A stretch of 64,000 bases of DNA from Brucella oryzae (lineage in GTDB: Bacteria; Pseudomonadota; Alphaproteobacteria; Rhizobiales; Rhizobiaceae): the NCBI GenBank assembly GCA_012103035.1, contig JAAVLL010000001.1, positions 966,501 to 1,030,500 on the forward strand. The letters are read 5' to 3'. Both the position numbers and the translations under genes were made by a program. This document shows positions 50,558-62,064 of this stretch, piece after piece (the first letter of the stretch is position 1; each line of letters opens with the position of its first letter). Under the pieces are notes generated by a model. The model ran no database searches, had not been told where the DNA came from, and worked only from the letters and a program-made list of their open reading frames with translations.

Positions 50558-51686
50558 ATGAGTGAGCCACTTCCCCATGAAAAGGCCAACACAGCGGCGC
50601 TATCGAAGGATGAGCGGCTTCAGTCGGCGAGCCCGATGCAACGGCTCCTGAGCCGACCGGAATTAGGAGCGGTATCCGGCCTGATCCTAATTACGGTCTT
50701 TTCGTTTCAGTTGCCAATCCGGCGATGTTTACTGCTGCCGGCATCATGAATTTCATGGCGCCTGCTTCGCAGCTTGGAATTCTGGCGGTCGCTGCAGCGC
50801 TTCTCATGATCGGCGGTGAATTCGACTTGTCTATCGGCTCGATGGTAGCTTTTGCAGGCCTGATCTTTGCGGCTGCTCTGGTCGTCTGGCAGGTGCCGCT
50901 TGGTGTCGCCATCATCGTCACGCTGCTGTTTGCTGCATTCGTAGGTGTGGTGAATGCGCAGATTGTTATCCGTACTGGATTGCCATCATTTATTGTGACG
51001 CTCGCGTTTCTGTTCATTTTGCGTGGTCTGTCGCTAGTCGGGCTGAAATGGGCAACAGGTGGCGCTACGCAGCTGCGCGGCGTGAAGGAAGCTGTAGCGG
51101 GCAGTTATCTTGCGGGCCTGTTTTCCGGCGATGCTTTTCAGGGACTTTTCGCCTGGATGGCTGAAAACGATCTGATTGACAAATTTCCCAATGGTGAGCC
51201 TTCGGTAAAGGTGTGCCGGTCGAGGTTCTCTGGTTCATCGCCATTGCCCTTATCGCAACCTATGTGCTGGTGCGCACACGCTTCGGTAACTGGATTTTCG
51301 CGGCCGGTGGCGACGCTCTGGCTGCACGCAATTCCGGTGTCCCCGTACGACGCGTCAAGACGACACTCTTCATGTGCACGGCAATGGCTGCGGCGTTGGT
51401 GGCTATCCTTACCGTTCTGGATGCTGGTTCAACCGATGCGCGCCGTGGCTTCCAAAAGGAGTTCGAGGCGATTATCGCTGCGGTTATCGGCGGCTGTCTG
51501 CTGACCGGCGGCTATGGTTCTGCAATTGGTGCGTTCTTCGGCGCGATCATCTTCGGCATGGTGCTGATCGGGCTGACCTATACCCAGATCGATCAGGACT
51601 GGTATCTGGTCTTCTTGGGAGGAATGCTTCTGATCGCGGTGCTCTTCAATAATTTCATTCGCAAGCGTGCGACCGGCGAGCGCTGA
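50558..51686 (+). CDS. CUT2-type sugar ABC transporter, permease (frame breaks)
   Basis: About 376 residues. It starts [15 protein letters not shown], then about eight to ten helices including [20 protein letters not shown] and [39 protein letters not shown] and [20 protein letters not shown] match the FrcC/RbsC-type permease pattern; [20 protein letters not shown] is the EAA-like loop. Breaks near 50700 and 51210. Confidence 0.92.
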
Positions 51687-51700
51687 GAGGGAGAGTTACC

Positions 51701-52479
51701 ATGACGACACCCATAATTGAAGTTCGCAATCTTGTTAAACATTTCGGTCCGGTCATTGCGTTGAACGGCGTCTCGCTGAGCGTGGAAGCGGGACAGGTGC
51801 ATTGTCTGCTTGGCGACAATGGTGCAGGCAAATCAACCCTGATCAAGACGCTTTCTGGTGTTCACAAGCCGACCAGCGGAGAGTTTCTGGTCGAGGGAAG
51901 CCGGTCATCTTCAAAAGCCCACGCGATGCGCTGGATCATGGCATTGCAACCGTTTATCAGGATCTTGCGATGATCCCGCTGATGTCGGTCATGCGCAATT
52001 TCTTTCTCGGACGCGAACCGACCAAAGGTGTCGGTCCGTTCCGCTGGTTCGACACGCAGCAGGCCGAAGAAGTAACGCGTGAGGAGATGCGCAAGATCGG
52101 GATCGATGTCCGTGATCCGCAGCAGGCTGTCGGAACGCTTTCCGGTGGTGAGCGCCAATGTGTGGCGATTGCTCGTGCCGTTTACTTCGGCGCGAAAGTG
52201 CTGATCCTCGATGAACCGACCTCTGCCTTGGGCGTGCGGCAAACCGCTATGGTTCTCAAATACATCAATCTCGTGCGTTCACGCGGGCTTGGTGTGATCT
52301 TCATTACGCATAATGTTCGTCATGCTCATGCGGTTGGTGACAAGTTCACAGTTCTCAATCGCGGTGTAACGCTTGGAACACGCACGAAGAACGATGTGGA
52401 CATGGACGAACTACAAAGCCTCATGGCGGGCGGACAGGAACTCGCCGACCTGACTGCTGAACTGGGTGGTCGGGTTTGA
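51701..52479 (+). CDS. CUT2-type sugar ABC transporter, single-domain ATPase (one frame break)
   Basis: About 259 residues, a single ATPase domain like FrcA rather than the double-domain RbsA. Walker [22 protein letters not shown]-loop [14 protein letters not shown], signature [20 protein letters not shown], Walker [14 protein letters not shown] and switch His [10 protein letters not shown]. The break near 51900 follows EFLVEG. It starts 14 bases after the permease gene. Confidence 0.92.
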
Positions 52480-52500
52480 CAGGGATTTTCGGAGCGTAGA

Positions 52501-53308
52501 ATGAGCGGACAATTCAGCGGCAAAGTTGCTGTCATCACAGGAAGCACGCAGGGGCTTGGAGCGGCAACAGCGAAACTGTTTGCGGAAAGAGGCGCAACAG
52601 GCCTCGTCATATGTGGGCGCTCGGTTGAAAAGGACGAGCGCAGGTCGATCAACTGGCAAGTCTTGGCGCCAAAGCCGTCTTCGTGCAGGCCGACCTTGAA
52701 AAGGTGGAAGACTGCCGCAAGATCGTTTCGGAAGCCGACCGTGTTTTTGGAAAGCTAGACGTTCTCGTAAACGCTGCTGGTCTGACGGATCGGGGCACCA
52801 TTCTGGACACAAGCCCGGAATTGTTCGACCGTCTGTTTGCGGTGAACACGCGGGCGCCATTCTTCCTCATTCAGGAAGCGATAAAGCTGTTCCGGCGCGA
52901 CAAGGTCGAGGGAACGATTGTCAATATTTCTTCGATGTCGTCCATGGGCGGCCAGCCTTTCATTGCGGCTTATTGCGCTTCCAAGGGGCGCTGGACACAC
53001 TGACCCGCAACGTAGCCTATTCGGTTTTGCGCAATCGGATCCGCATCAATAGCCTGAATATTGGCTGGATGGCATCAGACGGCGAAGACCGTATCCAACG
53101 CGAGTTTCACAATGCGCCGGAGAACTGGCTGGATGAAGCGGCTAAGAGCCAGCCTTTCGGAAGGCTGATTGAACCAGTCGAAGTTGCCCGCGCGATAGCA
53201 TTTCTGGCTTCGGAAGAATCCGGCTTGATGACTGGCGCTATCGTGAATTTCGATCAATCCATTTGGGGCGCTTACGGTTCATCTCCGCATCCCGATCAGC
53301 CGCTTTGA
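52501..53308 (+). CDS. SDR family oxidoreductase (frame breaks)
   Basis: About 269 residues. Classical [23 protein letters not shown] (TGxxxGxG), [14 protein letters not shown] (NAAG), [11 protein letters not shown] with the catalytic Ser, YCASKG with Tyr-x3-Lys, and the C-terminal [20 protein letters not shown]. Breaks near 52635 and 52985. As the last gene of the sugar ABC operon it probably oxidises the imported sugar or polyol, working with the divergent Gfo/Idh enzyme. Confidence 0.9.
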
Positions 53309-53655
53309 GTGGCTGACAGTATCTCTATGTTTGATTGAGAAGGATAGTAACCTGTTCAATAGCTGAAATGGCTCCGTAGATATTTCATCGAGAATGTGAA
53401 TGCTTGGCCCGTTGCTTTGTTCATGTATTTCTTGAGCAATCTGTAAAATATTGTGAGAAATTTTTGTGACCCTGCTTGCGCTTGCAATTTCAGGTAGTTA
53501 GAGCATCTGTCTGCCTGACCGATTCAGGCTGTGTGTTTCAAGCAGTTGTTTCAGCCGTATTTACGCGATGTCGAAGCCTCCCTTTCGTCTGCGAATTCGT
53601 TCTGGCAATGGCTTGCACAGACACCGTTTTAATTTGCGCTGAAAGGACCAGCATC
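53309..53655. other. Gap after the sugar operon
   Basis: About 347 bases, AT-richer than the flanks. No terminator with a clear T tail, no RNA and no coding frame that I can support; the GAAAGGA at 53641 is the ribosome site of the next gene. Confidence 0.5.
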
Positions 53656-55693
53656 GTGGAGCAGGCAAAGGACGGAACCCGTAAGGGTGGGCGCAAGGCG
53701 CTGTGGGCGGCTGTTGCGGTAATCGCTATCGCTGCCGCCGGTTTGACCGGATATAAGATCACGCTTGAGAAGACGATTACGTCGCAGCGAAAAACGTGGC
53801 GGCAAGGCCTCTTCCATCGAAGCCGATTTTCTCGGACGTATTCATTTGCGCGACGTGACGTTGCCGCTGAAGGATGGCTCCAACGTTCGGATCGCTTCGG
53901 TTGACGGTCGCCCCAAGTTTCTGTTCCTCACCGGCATGCTGAATGCGTCGGGCATTGATACGGAGATTGGAAACTACAAGATTTCCATTCCAAGTGTGGC
54001 AATCGAGGACGCTAATTTCGATACCGCCATGCTGAAAGATACTTTCGGCAATAGCGGTCTGACGCTGCCGGAACGCGTTGGCAGGTTCTCGGCAAAGCGC
54101 CTGACTGCGCAGGAAATCAAGGTTGTCCAGACCGTCGCGAATAATGAACAGAACATCGTCTACAAGGACGTTGCACTGGAAGATATCAACCTCGGTAAGG
54201 TTGCTCGTTATACGGCGGGCGGCACGGCTTTTGACTTCACTATCCAGGTGCTTGGTGAAGACGGTGAAAAGTCGCGGACAAGATGACAGGCACTATGGGT
54301 GCCGCAGAGGGCAAGGACATTGACGGTGTCTTCCTCGCCCGTCTCTATACCGAAAAGGCAGGCCCGGACGACAAGGAAGCAAAGCCCGTCTACGGTCCTT
54401 TCTCGGCGAAGAATATCGTCATGAAGACGAAGGATGCGAGCTTCAGCTATGATGAAATTCGCAGCAATGGTTTCACGGCTCGTATGCCTGCCGTGCCGTT
54501 CACCGAAACCTTGAAGAAGCTCCAGTCCCTTGAAAATGCGGATGAACTTTCGCCGGAAGAAACGCGCGAGCTTATTCTTCAGGTGAGCTCACTGTTCGAC
54601 ACCATCGGCAAGGGCGATGTTGAAATGCTCGGCATGAAGATCGAGCCAACTGATGCATCGAAGGGTAAGGGCGGTATCGAGCGCGTTGCAGTTGCTTTCG
54701 ACAATCAGAAGATGGATGCGACGATCAAAGGTTTGGCTTTTCCGAAGGTCAGGACTACATGAAAATGGAGGAAGCTTCCTTGAAGGGCTTCTCCTGGGCG
54801 ACTTCAGTTGAAGCTCTGAAAAAGTTTGCAGCGCTGAATGAGGAAGAAGTTGAAAACTTCCCTTTCACGACCATGCTTCCAGAATTCGGCACACTTAAGG
54901 TAGTGGGGATCGACGCTGATCTGCCATATGAGAAGTCTGAAGATGTGGATGCTGATGAGTCGGATGGTGGAGATGAGGCGGCAATCGAAGAACCGTCGGT
55001 TCCTTCTCTACCTGAGCGTATTCAGTTCGCCATGAAGAGCTATGAAATCGCTCTCAACAAGCCTTATAACGGTATTCCGACCGATGTGCGCGTTGCTTAC
55101 GAAGATATGTCGCTCAAAGTGCCGACACAGGCTGATGACGAGTTCTACCAGCAGCTTCGGAAGCTTGGTTATGATAGTCTCACCATGTCCTCAAACTTCG
55201 AGGCAAGCTGGGATGAAGCAAACCAGAACCTGATCATCAAGGATATTTCGATCAGTGGCAAGGATATGGGCTCCGTTTCCATGTCTGGTTTGATGGGCGG
55301 TCTGACCAAGGAATTCTTCTCTGGCGACAAGGTGATGATGCAGGTCGCTCTGCTTGGACTCAAGGCCAAGCAGGTAAACCTGAAGATTGAGGAAAAGGGC
55401 ATCATCGCCAAGGCCATCAAGATTTATGCCGAAGAAAAGAGGTGTCCGAAGACGAAGTGCGTAGCGTGATGTCTTTGATGGCTGCCGCCTCTCTGCAAGA
55501 TCTGGCGGCGGACCAGCCACAGTTGCAGGATGTTGCGACGGCGTTTTCTACCTTCCTTGCAAAGCCGAATATTTTTGAGCTCACCGTCAAAGCGAAAGCT
55601 GAAAAGGGTATTGGCGCTCTCGAAATGGTAGCTGCATCGCAGGATCCAATTTTGCTGCTCGACAAAGTCGATATCGAAGCCAAGGCGGAATAA
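53656..55693 (+). CDS. Large membrane-anchored protein of unknown function (frame breaks)
   Basis: About 679 residues. A GTG start at 53656 (GAAAGGA upstream) leads to a basic N-terminus and one transmembrane helix (ALWAAVAVIAIAAAGLTGYKI). All the rest should be periplasmic. It is rich in short beta-like segments that repeat a pattern of fluctuating hydrophobics (IRLRDV-, IEDANFD, ALEDINLG, KNIVMKTKDASFSYDEI, KMEEASLKGFSW), an acidic insert (SEDVDADESDGGDEAAIEEP) and a C-terminal helical part. There is no catalytic motif. It resembles an AsmA- or DUF945-like elongated periplasmic protein in outline, but I cannot assign a family. Breaks near 53790, 54280, 54745 and 55440. Confidence 0.65.
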
Positions 55694-55717
55694 TCGACTA
55701 TTCCACCGTCATATGTG

Positions 55718-55742
55718 AAACGCCGATCTTTGGTCGGCGTTT
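55718..55742 (+). terminator. Terminator
   Basis: AAACGCCGA/TCGGCGTTT (55718-55726, 55734-55742) around TCTTTGG, 25 bases after the preceding stop. Confidence 0.8.
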
Positions 55743-55832
55743 CTGTAATCAGAGCTTCACCAAAACATTACACAAGGGTCATGCCCTTGATATATAAGGG
55801 TCCTAGTAAGCCTCGGAAATAACGAGGCCAAC

Positions 55833-57375
55833 ATGACCAGAAAAATGTCCTGCTTATCGTCGTTGATCAATGGCGAGCAGATTTTATCCCTCACCTGATG
55901 CGGGCGGAGGGGCGCAAACCCTTCCTCAAAACTCCCAATCTTGATCGCCTTTGCCGGGAAGGCTTGACCTTCCGCAATCACGTCACGACCTGCGTGCCGT
56001 GTGGCCCGGCAAGAGCAAGCCTGCTTACGGGGCTCTACCTGATGAACCATCGGGCAGTGCAGAACACCGTTCCGCTTGATCAGCGCCATTTGAATCTCGG
56101 CAAAGCCCTCCGCGCCATCGGCTACGATCCCGCGCTCATCGGTTACACGACGACGACACCTGATCCGCGCTCGACGTCCCACAGAGATCCGCGTTTTACG
56201 GTTCTTGGCGATATCATGGACGGGTTTCGCTCCGTAGGCGCATTCGAACCCAATATGGACGGGTATTTTGGCTGGGTGGCGCAGAACGGCTTCGAACTGC
56301 CGGAGAATCGCGAAGATATCTGGCTGCCGGAGGGGAGCATTCCGTTCCGGGCGCTACCGACAAGCCGTCGCGTATCCCGAGGGAGTTTTCGGATTCCACA
56401 TTCTTCACCGAACGCGCGTTGACATACTTGAAGGGGAGGGATGGCAAGCCTTTCTTCCTGCATCTTGGCTATTATCGTCCACATCCACCATTCGTCGCCT
56501 CCGCGCCTTATCATGCGATGTACAAGGCCGAAGATATGCCTGCGCCTGTTCGCGCGGATAGTCCGGACGCCGAAGCGGCACAGCATCCCCTTATGAAGCA
56601 TTATATCGATCACATCAGGCGCGGTTCGTTCTTTCATGGGGCGGAAGGGTCGGGTGCAACGCTTGACGAAGGTGAGATTCGCCAAATGCGCGCCACCTAT
56701 TGCGGCCTGATTACGGAAATCGACGATTGTCTGGGGCGGGTCTTCGCTTACCTTGATGAAACGGGTCAGTGGGACGATACACTGATCATCTTCACCAGCG
56801 ATCACGGTGAGCAGCTCGGTGATCATCATCTGCTTGGCAAGATCGGTTACAATGACGAAAGTTTCCGCATTCCTTTGGTTATAAAGGATGCAGGACAGAA
56901 CCGGCACGCTGGCCAGATCGAAGAAGGCTTTTCCGAAAGCATCGATGTCATGCCAACCATCCTCGAGTGGTTGGGCGGGGAAACGCCACGTGCTTGCGAC
57001 GGACGTTCGCTACTGCCGTTTCTGGGCGAGGGAAAGCCCGCCGACTGGCGTACAGAACTGCATTACGAGTTCGACTTCCGCGACGTCTTCTACGATCAGC
57101 CGCAGAACTCGGTGCAGCTTTCCCAAGATGATTGCAGCCTTTGCGTAATTGAGGACGAAAACTACAAGTACGTGCATTTTGCGGCTTTGCCGCCACTGTT
57201 CTTCGATTTGAAGGCAGACCCGCACGAATTCAACAATCTGGCTGAAGACCCCGCTTATGCGGTTCTCGTTCGCGACTACGCCCAGAAGGCTTTGTCGTGG
57301 CGGCTGTCTCATGCCGACCGGACACTCACCCATTACAGATCCGGCCCGCAAGGGCTGACAACGCGCAACCATTGA
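55833..57375 (+). CDS. Phosphonate monoester hydrolase / sulfatase-family enzyme (frame breaks)
   Basis: About 514 residues, the length of characterised phosphonate monoester hydrolases. Adding an A to the A5 run at 55841-55845 gives MTRKNVLLIVVDQWRADFIP, with metal-binding Asp12 and Gln13. The nucleophile motif CGPAR (C-x-P-x-R) has Cys57, the residue converted to formylglycine. IIFTSDHGEQLGDHHLLGK supplies the other metal ligands. The signature CVPCGPARASLLTG favours the phosphonate monoester hydrolase/arylsulfatase branch, known for acting on several phosphate and sulfate ester types. No signal peptide is seen, so it is cytoplasmic. Breaks near 55845 and 56350. It heads an operon with an oligopeptide-type ABC importer. 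It needs formylglycine generation, whose gene is not in the window. Confidence 0.85.
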
Positions 57376-57391
57376 TCTCAGGAGCAACCAA

Positions 57392-59101
57392 ATGATCAAT
57401 CTGACCCGACGCGGAATGCTTGGCCTTTCAGCCGGTGCCGCCGGTTCGCTCGTCCTGCCGCGCTTTGCAATCGCACAGGCTGACAATCGCCCATCGATCA
57501 CCATTGCTGTCCAGAAGGTGGCAAACAGCAATACGCTCGACGTTCTTCGCGAGCAGTCGAATGTCGGCGAACGCGTTTTCTTTTCCAGTATCTGGGAAGC
57601 GTTGATCGACCGTGATTGGCTGGGCGGTCTTTCCGCAGTGCCAGGTCTTGCGACCGAATGGACCCGCATTGACGACAAAACCGTTGAACTGAAACTCCGG
57701 CAAGGCGTGAAGTTCCACAATGGCGACGAGATGACCGCCGAGGACGTTGCCTTCACCTTTGGCAAGGAACGTATGTTTGGAGACACGCAGCCAGCCGAAG
57801 GCAAGACAATATATGTCTCGGAGAAAAACCCGCTCGGCCGTGAAAGCAAGGAACTGCCGCTTGAAGTGCCAGCAACGGCGCGCCGCTCGTGGCCAGCCCT
57901 TCTCGGTGTCGAAGTAGTCGACAAATATACCGTACGCTTCAAGAACGGTACGCCGGACGTCACGATGGAAGGCCGCATCTCCCGTTACGGCAGCCAGATC
58001 ATGAGCCGTCGTGGTTGGGAAGAGTCGCCGAGCTATCTCGATTGGGCGCGCAAGCCGGTTACTACCGGGCCTTACAAGGTTGTCGAGTTCAAGCCTGACA
58101 ATATGCTGGTGCTCGAAGCTCATGACGAATATTGGGGTGGACGCCCGCCGCTGAAGCAGATCCGCTTCATCGAAGTACCGGAAGTGGCCTCCCGCATCAA
58201 TGGTCTGCTCTCGGGTGAATATCAGTTCGCCTGTGATATTCCGCCGGATCAGATTGAGGGCATCGAAAAGAACGACGCTTTCGAGGTTCAGGGCGGCACG
58301 ATTCTCAACCACCGTCTAACCGTGTTCGACAAGTTCCATCCGCAACTGGAAAATCCGTTGGTGCGTCGCGCATTCACCCATGCGATCGATCGTCAGGCGA
58401 TCGTAGATTCGCTGTGGGCCGGTCGTACGGTCGTTCCGGCTGGTCTCCAGTGGGATTATTATGGCGATATGTTCGTTCAGGGCTGGAATGTTCCGGAGTA
58501 TAACCCGGATCTCGCCAAACAGCTTTTGAAAGAAGCCGGTTACAAGGGTGATGCAATCCCTTACCGCCTGCTCAACAATTACTATACCAACCAGACCCCA
58601 ACTGCGCAGATCCTTGTGGAGATGTGGAATCAGGTGGGCCTGAACGTTGAAATCCAGATGCAAGAAAACTGGCAGCAGGTTCTGGAGAAGAGCCCAGGAC
58701 GTGCCGTGCGCGACTGGTCTAATTCCGCGCCATTCAACGACCCGGTTTCTTCCATCGTCAGTCAGCATGGTCCGAATGGCCAGCAGCAACAGGTCGGCGA
58801 GTGGACGAATGAGGAAGCAAACAAGCTTTCCGTCATTCTGGAAACCAGCACCGACCATGCCAAACGCAAGGAAGCGTTCAAGCGGATGCTGGAAATCTGT
58901 GAACGGGAAGACCCTGCTTACACAGTCCTTCACCAGAACGCGACGTTCACTGCCAAGCCGAAGTCATTGAAGTGGAAGGCGGCGCCTGCTTTCGCAATGG
59001 ATTTCCGCAAAACAACTGGGCATGATCCATTTGTAGAGGCGGGCCCGGTTCGGCCGGGCTCGCTTTTCCTTTGGGGTTTCAAGCCCCGCGACTGTGAATG
59101 A
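57392..59101 (+). CDS. Oligopeptide-type ABC transporter, substrate-binding protein
   Basis: Intact, 569 residues. A twin-arginine-like signal (LTRRGMLGLSAGAAGSLVLP) with an AIAQA cleavage site suggests Tat export. The SBP family 5 fold is shown by GLATEWTRIDDKTVELKLRQ, VKFHNGDEMTAEDVAFTF, TGPYKVVEFKPDNMLVLEAH and VRRAFTHAIDRQAIVDSLWA. It follows the hydrolase by 16 bases and overlaps the next gene by four. The ligand is unknown; the operon context points to a phosphate, phosphonate or sulfate ester. Confidence 0.93.
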   Translation: MINLTRRGMLGLSAGAAGSLVLPRFAIAQADNRPSITIAVQKVANSNTLDVLREQSNVGERVFFSSIWEALIDRDWLGGLSAVPGLATEWTRIDDKTVELKLRQGVKFHNGDEMTAEDVAFTFGKERMFGDTQPAEGKTIYVSEKNPLGRESKELPLEVPATARRSWPALLGVEVVDKYTVRFKNGTPDVTMEGRISRYGSQIMSRRGWEESPSYLDWARKPVTTGPYKVVEFKPDNMLVLEAHDEYWGGRPPLKQIRFIEVPEVASRINGLLSGEYQFACDIPPDQIEGIEKNDAFEVQGGTILNHRLTVFDKFHPQLENPLVRRAFTHAIDRQAIVDSLWAGRTVVPAGLQWDYYGDMFVQGWNVPEYNPDLAKQLLKEAGYKGDAIPYRLLNNYYTNQTPTAQILVEMWNQVGLNVEIQMQENWQQVLEKSPGRAVRDWSNSAPFNDPVSSIVSQHGPNGQQQQVGEWTNEEANKLSVILETSTDHAKRKEAFKRMLEICEREDPAYTVLHQNATFTAKPKSLKWKAAPAFAMDFRKTTGHDPFVEAGPVRPGSLFLWGFKPRDCE

Positions 59102-60147
59102 ACCAGAAGGATTGCATGATGCCGCTGGTCGAAATTTCCAATCTCAAAGTAGCCTTTGATGGCGTGCCGGTTCTGCATGGTATCGACCTCTCGATTGAGC
59201 GGGGAAGCCGTCGGATTAGTCGGGGAGTCTGGCTGCGGCAAGTCTGTGACCTGGTTGGCGGCGCTCGGCCTCCTGCCGAAGAAGGCGTCGATCTCCGGTA
59301 GTGTTCTCCTAGAAGGAACAGAATTGCTCACCGCATCGCGCAGCACGCTCGAAGGTGTTCGGGGTGGTCGTATTGCGATGATCTTTCAGGACCCGTCGAG
59401 TTCGTTGAATCCGGTTATCCGGGTTGGGCGACAGATTGAGGAAGCCGTGCGGCTTCATCGTAACCTGAAAGGATCAGCCGCCCGGGCGGAAGCTTTGCGA
59501 TTGATGGAACTGGTGGGGATACCGGATGCAGGCCGACGCATCGATAATTATCCGCACGAATTTTCCGGTGGTCAAAACCAGCGCTTGATGATTGCCATGG
59601 CGCTGGCAGGTAATCCCGATATCCTGATTGCAGATGAGCCTACGACAGCACTTGATGCTACGATTCAGGCTCAAATTCTTGATCTATTGGCTGCATTGCG
59701 TGCGGAAACCGGCATGGCTGTGGTCTTTATCAGTCATGATCTTGGGGCTGTATCGCAAATTTGCGAACGGGTCTCCGTCATGTATGCCGGGCGTATCGTC
59801 GAACAGGCCCGGACCGAAGCGCTTTTACTGCTCCGCGTCATCCTTACACGCACGGTCTGTTTGATTCCATTCCCAGCCTTGAGGGCGGGCGCAGCCGGCT
59901 CATACCCATCGAGGACACAGTTCCTGAGCCCGGCAAGCTTCCGCAAGGTTGCTCATTCTCGCCACGCTGCTTGAGCGCGAGTGACCTCTGCGCTCGAAGC
60001 CTGCCAAGACTCGGTGTCCCGCAGGACGATGCCGGTGAGGGGCGTATGGTCGCCTGTTTTCATCCCCATCCGGCCGCGTCGCATTTGCTGCCGTCCATCG
60101 GCGGCCATATTTCAACCCCGGCGAGCACAAGGGCAATAGCACAATGA
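59098..60147 (+). CDS. Oligopeptide-type ABC transporter, ATPase (DppD-like; frame breaks)
   Basis: About 350 residues. Walker A VGLVGESGCGKSVTWLAALG, Q-loop MIFQDPSSSLNPVIRVG, signature HEFSGGQNQRLMIAMALAG, Walker B ILIADEPTTALDATIQ and switch VVFISHDLGAVSQ. The C-terminal oligopeptide-transporter motif follows (PRHPYTHGLFDSIPSLEGGR, PQGCSFSPRC) with Cys residues often linked to an Fe-S cluster. Breaks near 59205 and 59810. It overlaps both neighbours by four bases. Confidence 0.93.
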
Positions 60148-61133
60148 CAGCCGCTCTCATCGAAGCTCGCGATCTTGTCAAAACATACACGTCGCGCAAA
60201 GGCCCTTTTGCAAAACCGGTCGCAGTGCGCGCCGTCGACGGGCTTTCCATATCGGTCGCTCCGGCAACAACGCTGGGCATCGTTGGCGAGTCCGGTTCGG
60301 GTAAATCCACGACCGGGCGGCTGCTTCTCGGTCTCGAAGATCCCAGTGAGGGAGAAGTCACGTTCGAAGGTTCAGCCCTGCCTCGCCAGAAGACTGCAGG
60401 CTGGCGCGCTTTACGGGCGCGTATGCAGCTCGTCTATCAGGACCCTCTGGCAGCTCTGGATCGACGCCTGCCGATTGGCCGTCAGATTGCCGAGCCGCTG
60501 GAAATCCATGGCATTGGAACACCTGCTGAGCAGAAAGCGCGTGTTGCGGAGCTGATGCGAGCGGTCGGTCTCCGTCCCGATCAGGCTTCTCGCTATCCGC
60601 ATGAGCTTTCGGGCGGGCAGCGTCAGCGCGTCGTCATCGCGCGGGCCATCGCGTCCAGGCCGCAACTCATTGTCTGTGATGAACCAGTATCAGCGCTGGA
60701 TGTTTCTATTCAGGCGCAGGTCGTAAACCTTCTGCGGGATTTGCAGGAACGCGAAGGCATTGCGATGGTTTTCATCAGCCATGATCTGAAGGTGGTGCGT
60801 AATATTTCGGATCGTGTCGTGGTTATGTATCTGGGCCGTATTGTCGAAGAAGCATCCTCGGACGAAATTTTTGCCAAGCCGCTTCACCCCTATACGCAGG
60901 CACTCGTGTCGAGCGTTCCTGTCGCGGGAACGCCGCTCAGCGATCGTATCATTCTGCAGGGTGAGCCGCCTAATCCTGCGGCGCGACCCAGTGGCTGTGC
61001 CTTTCATCCCCGCTGCCGTTTTGCCGTTCCGCGCTGCAGCAGCGAGGTACCTGAACTCCTCGACATGCCAGCGGGACGCAAAGTGGCCTGCCATTTTGTC
61101 GGAACCCCGCAGACGGACAATATTCATGCTTAG
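60144..61133 (+). CDS. Oligopeptide-type ABC transporter, ATPase (DppF-like)
   Basis: Intact, 329 residues. Walker A LGIVGESGSGKSTTGRLLLG, Q-loop LVYQDPLAALDRRLPIG, signature HELSGGQRQRVVIARAIASR, Walker B LIVCDEPVSALDVSIQ, switch MVFISHDLKVVRNIS, and the C-terminal PLHPYTQALVSSVPVAG and CAFHPRCRFAVPRC. It pairs with the DppD-like ATPase and overlaps the permease start by eight bases. Confidence 0.95.
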   Translation: MTAALIEARDLVKTYTSRKGPFAKPVAVRAVDGLSISVAPATTLGIVGESGSGKSTTGRLLLGLEDPSEGEVTFEGSALPRQKTAGWRALRARMQLVYQDPLAALDRRLPIGRQIAEPLEIHGIGTPAEQKARVAELMRAVGLRPDQASRYPHELSGGQRQRVVIARAIASRPQLIVCDEPVSALDVSIQAQVVNLLRDLQEREGIAMVFISHDLKVVRNISDRVVVMYLGRIVEEASSDEIFAKPLHPYTQALVSSVPVAGTPLSDRIILQGEPPNPAARPSGCAFHPRCRFAVPRCSSEVPELLDMPAGRKVACHFVGTPQTDNIHA

Positions 61134-62054
61134 ATTTCTGACGGTTCGCGGATTCCGCGCATTTGTGACCATTCTTCTGGTGGTGACATTTGCCTTTGTG
61201 GTGTTGCGCATGTCTGGTGATCCAGCCCAGATCATCATGGGACCGGACGCGCCGCCGGAAGCCATAGCTGCATTCCGGAAGAACTGGGGTCTCGACGATC
61301 CCTCTGGCAGCAATATTTACGCTATTTCGGAGCCATTGCGCGCGGCGATCTTGGAATTTCGATGCGCGATGGTCAGTCTGCGATCACACTTGTGGCGGAG
61401 CGCATCCCCGCCACCCTCCAGCTAACGATACCGGCGTTGTTGATCAAGCTTGGACTTGGCATTCCCGCCGGAATTTATGCTGCGCTGCATCGCAACAGCT
61501 TCATTGACCGAGCTGTCATGGCCACTGCCGTAATCGGCTTCACTTTACCGAGTTTTGTCCTTGGCCTGCTGCTCGTGCTGGTGTTTTCAGTTTCGTTGGG
61601 CTGGCTGCCTTCGGGCGGACAGGATAGCTGGACGCACGCCATTCTCCCTATCATCACGATGGGACTGGGCGGTGCGGCCATTCTGGCGCGGTTCTCCCGC
61701 AGCGCGATGATCGAGATTCTGGGGCAACCCTATATTCGTACGGCGAGCGCCAAAGGAGTGTCCTGGCGCAATGTGGTATGGCGGCACGCACTGCCCAACG
61801 CGGCTATTCCGATTGTCACTATCGTCGGGTTTATGGTCGGGTCGCTGATTGCAGGAGCAGTGGTTGTTGAATCACTCTTCTCATGGCCGGGCGTGGGAAG
61901 GTTGCTCGTGGTTTCGGTTGCCAACCGCGATCTCGCTATCGTGCAATGCATCCTGCTTCTCGTGGCGGCGACGATGGTGATTTCCAATTTCATCGTCGAT
62001 CTTCTCTATGGTTATCTCGATCCGCGTTTGCGTCAGGCGCAGGGCAAGGCATGA
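61126..62054 (+). CDS. Oligopeptide-type ABC transporter, permease (DppB-like; one frame break)
   Basis: About 310 residues, six helices. It starts MLRFLTVRGFRAFVTILLVV and has the N-terminal RMSGDPAQIIMGPDAPPEAI. In the membrane domain GLGIPAGIYAALHRNSFIDR and TLPSFVLGLLLVLVFSVSLG are followed by the EAA loop YIRTASAKGVSWRNVVWRHA. The break near 61300-61350 follows GLDDP. Partner of the DppC-like permease. Confidence 0.93.
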
Positions 62055-62064
62055 GGATGAACCG

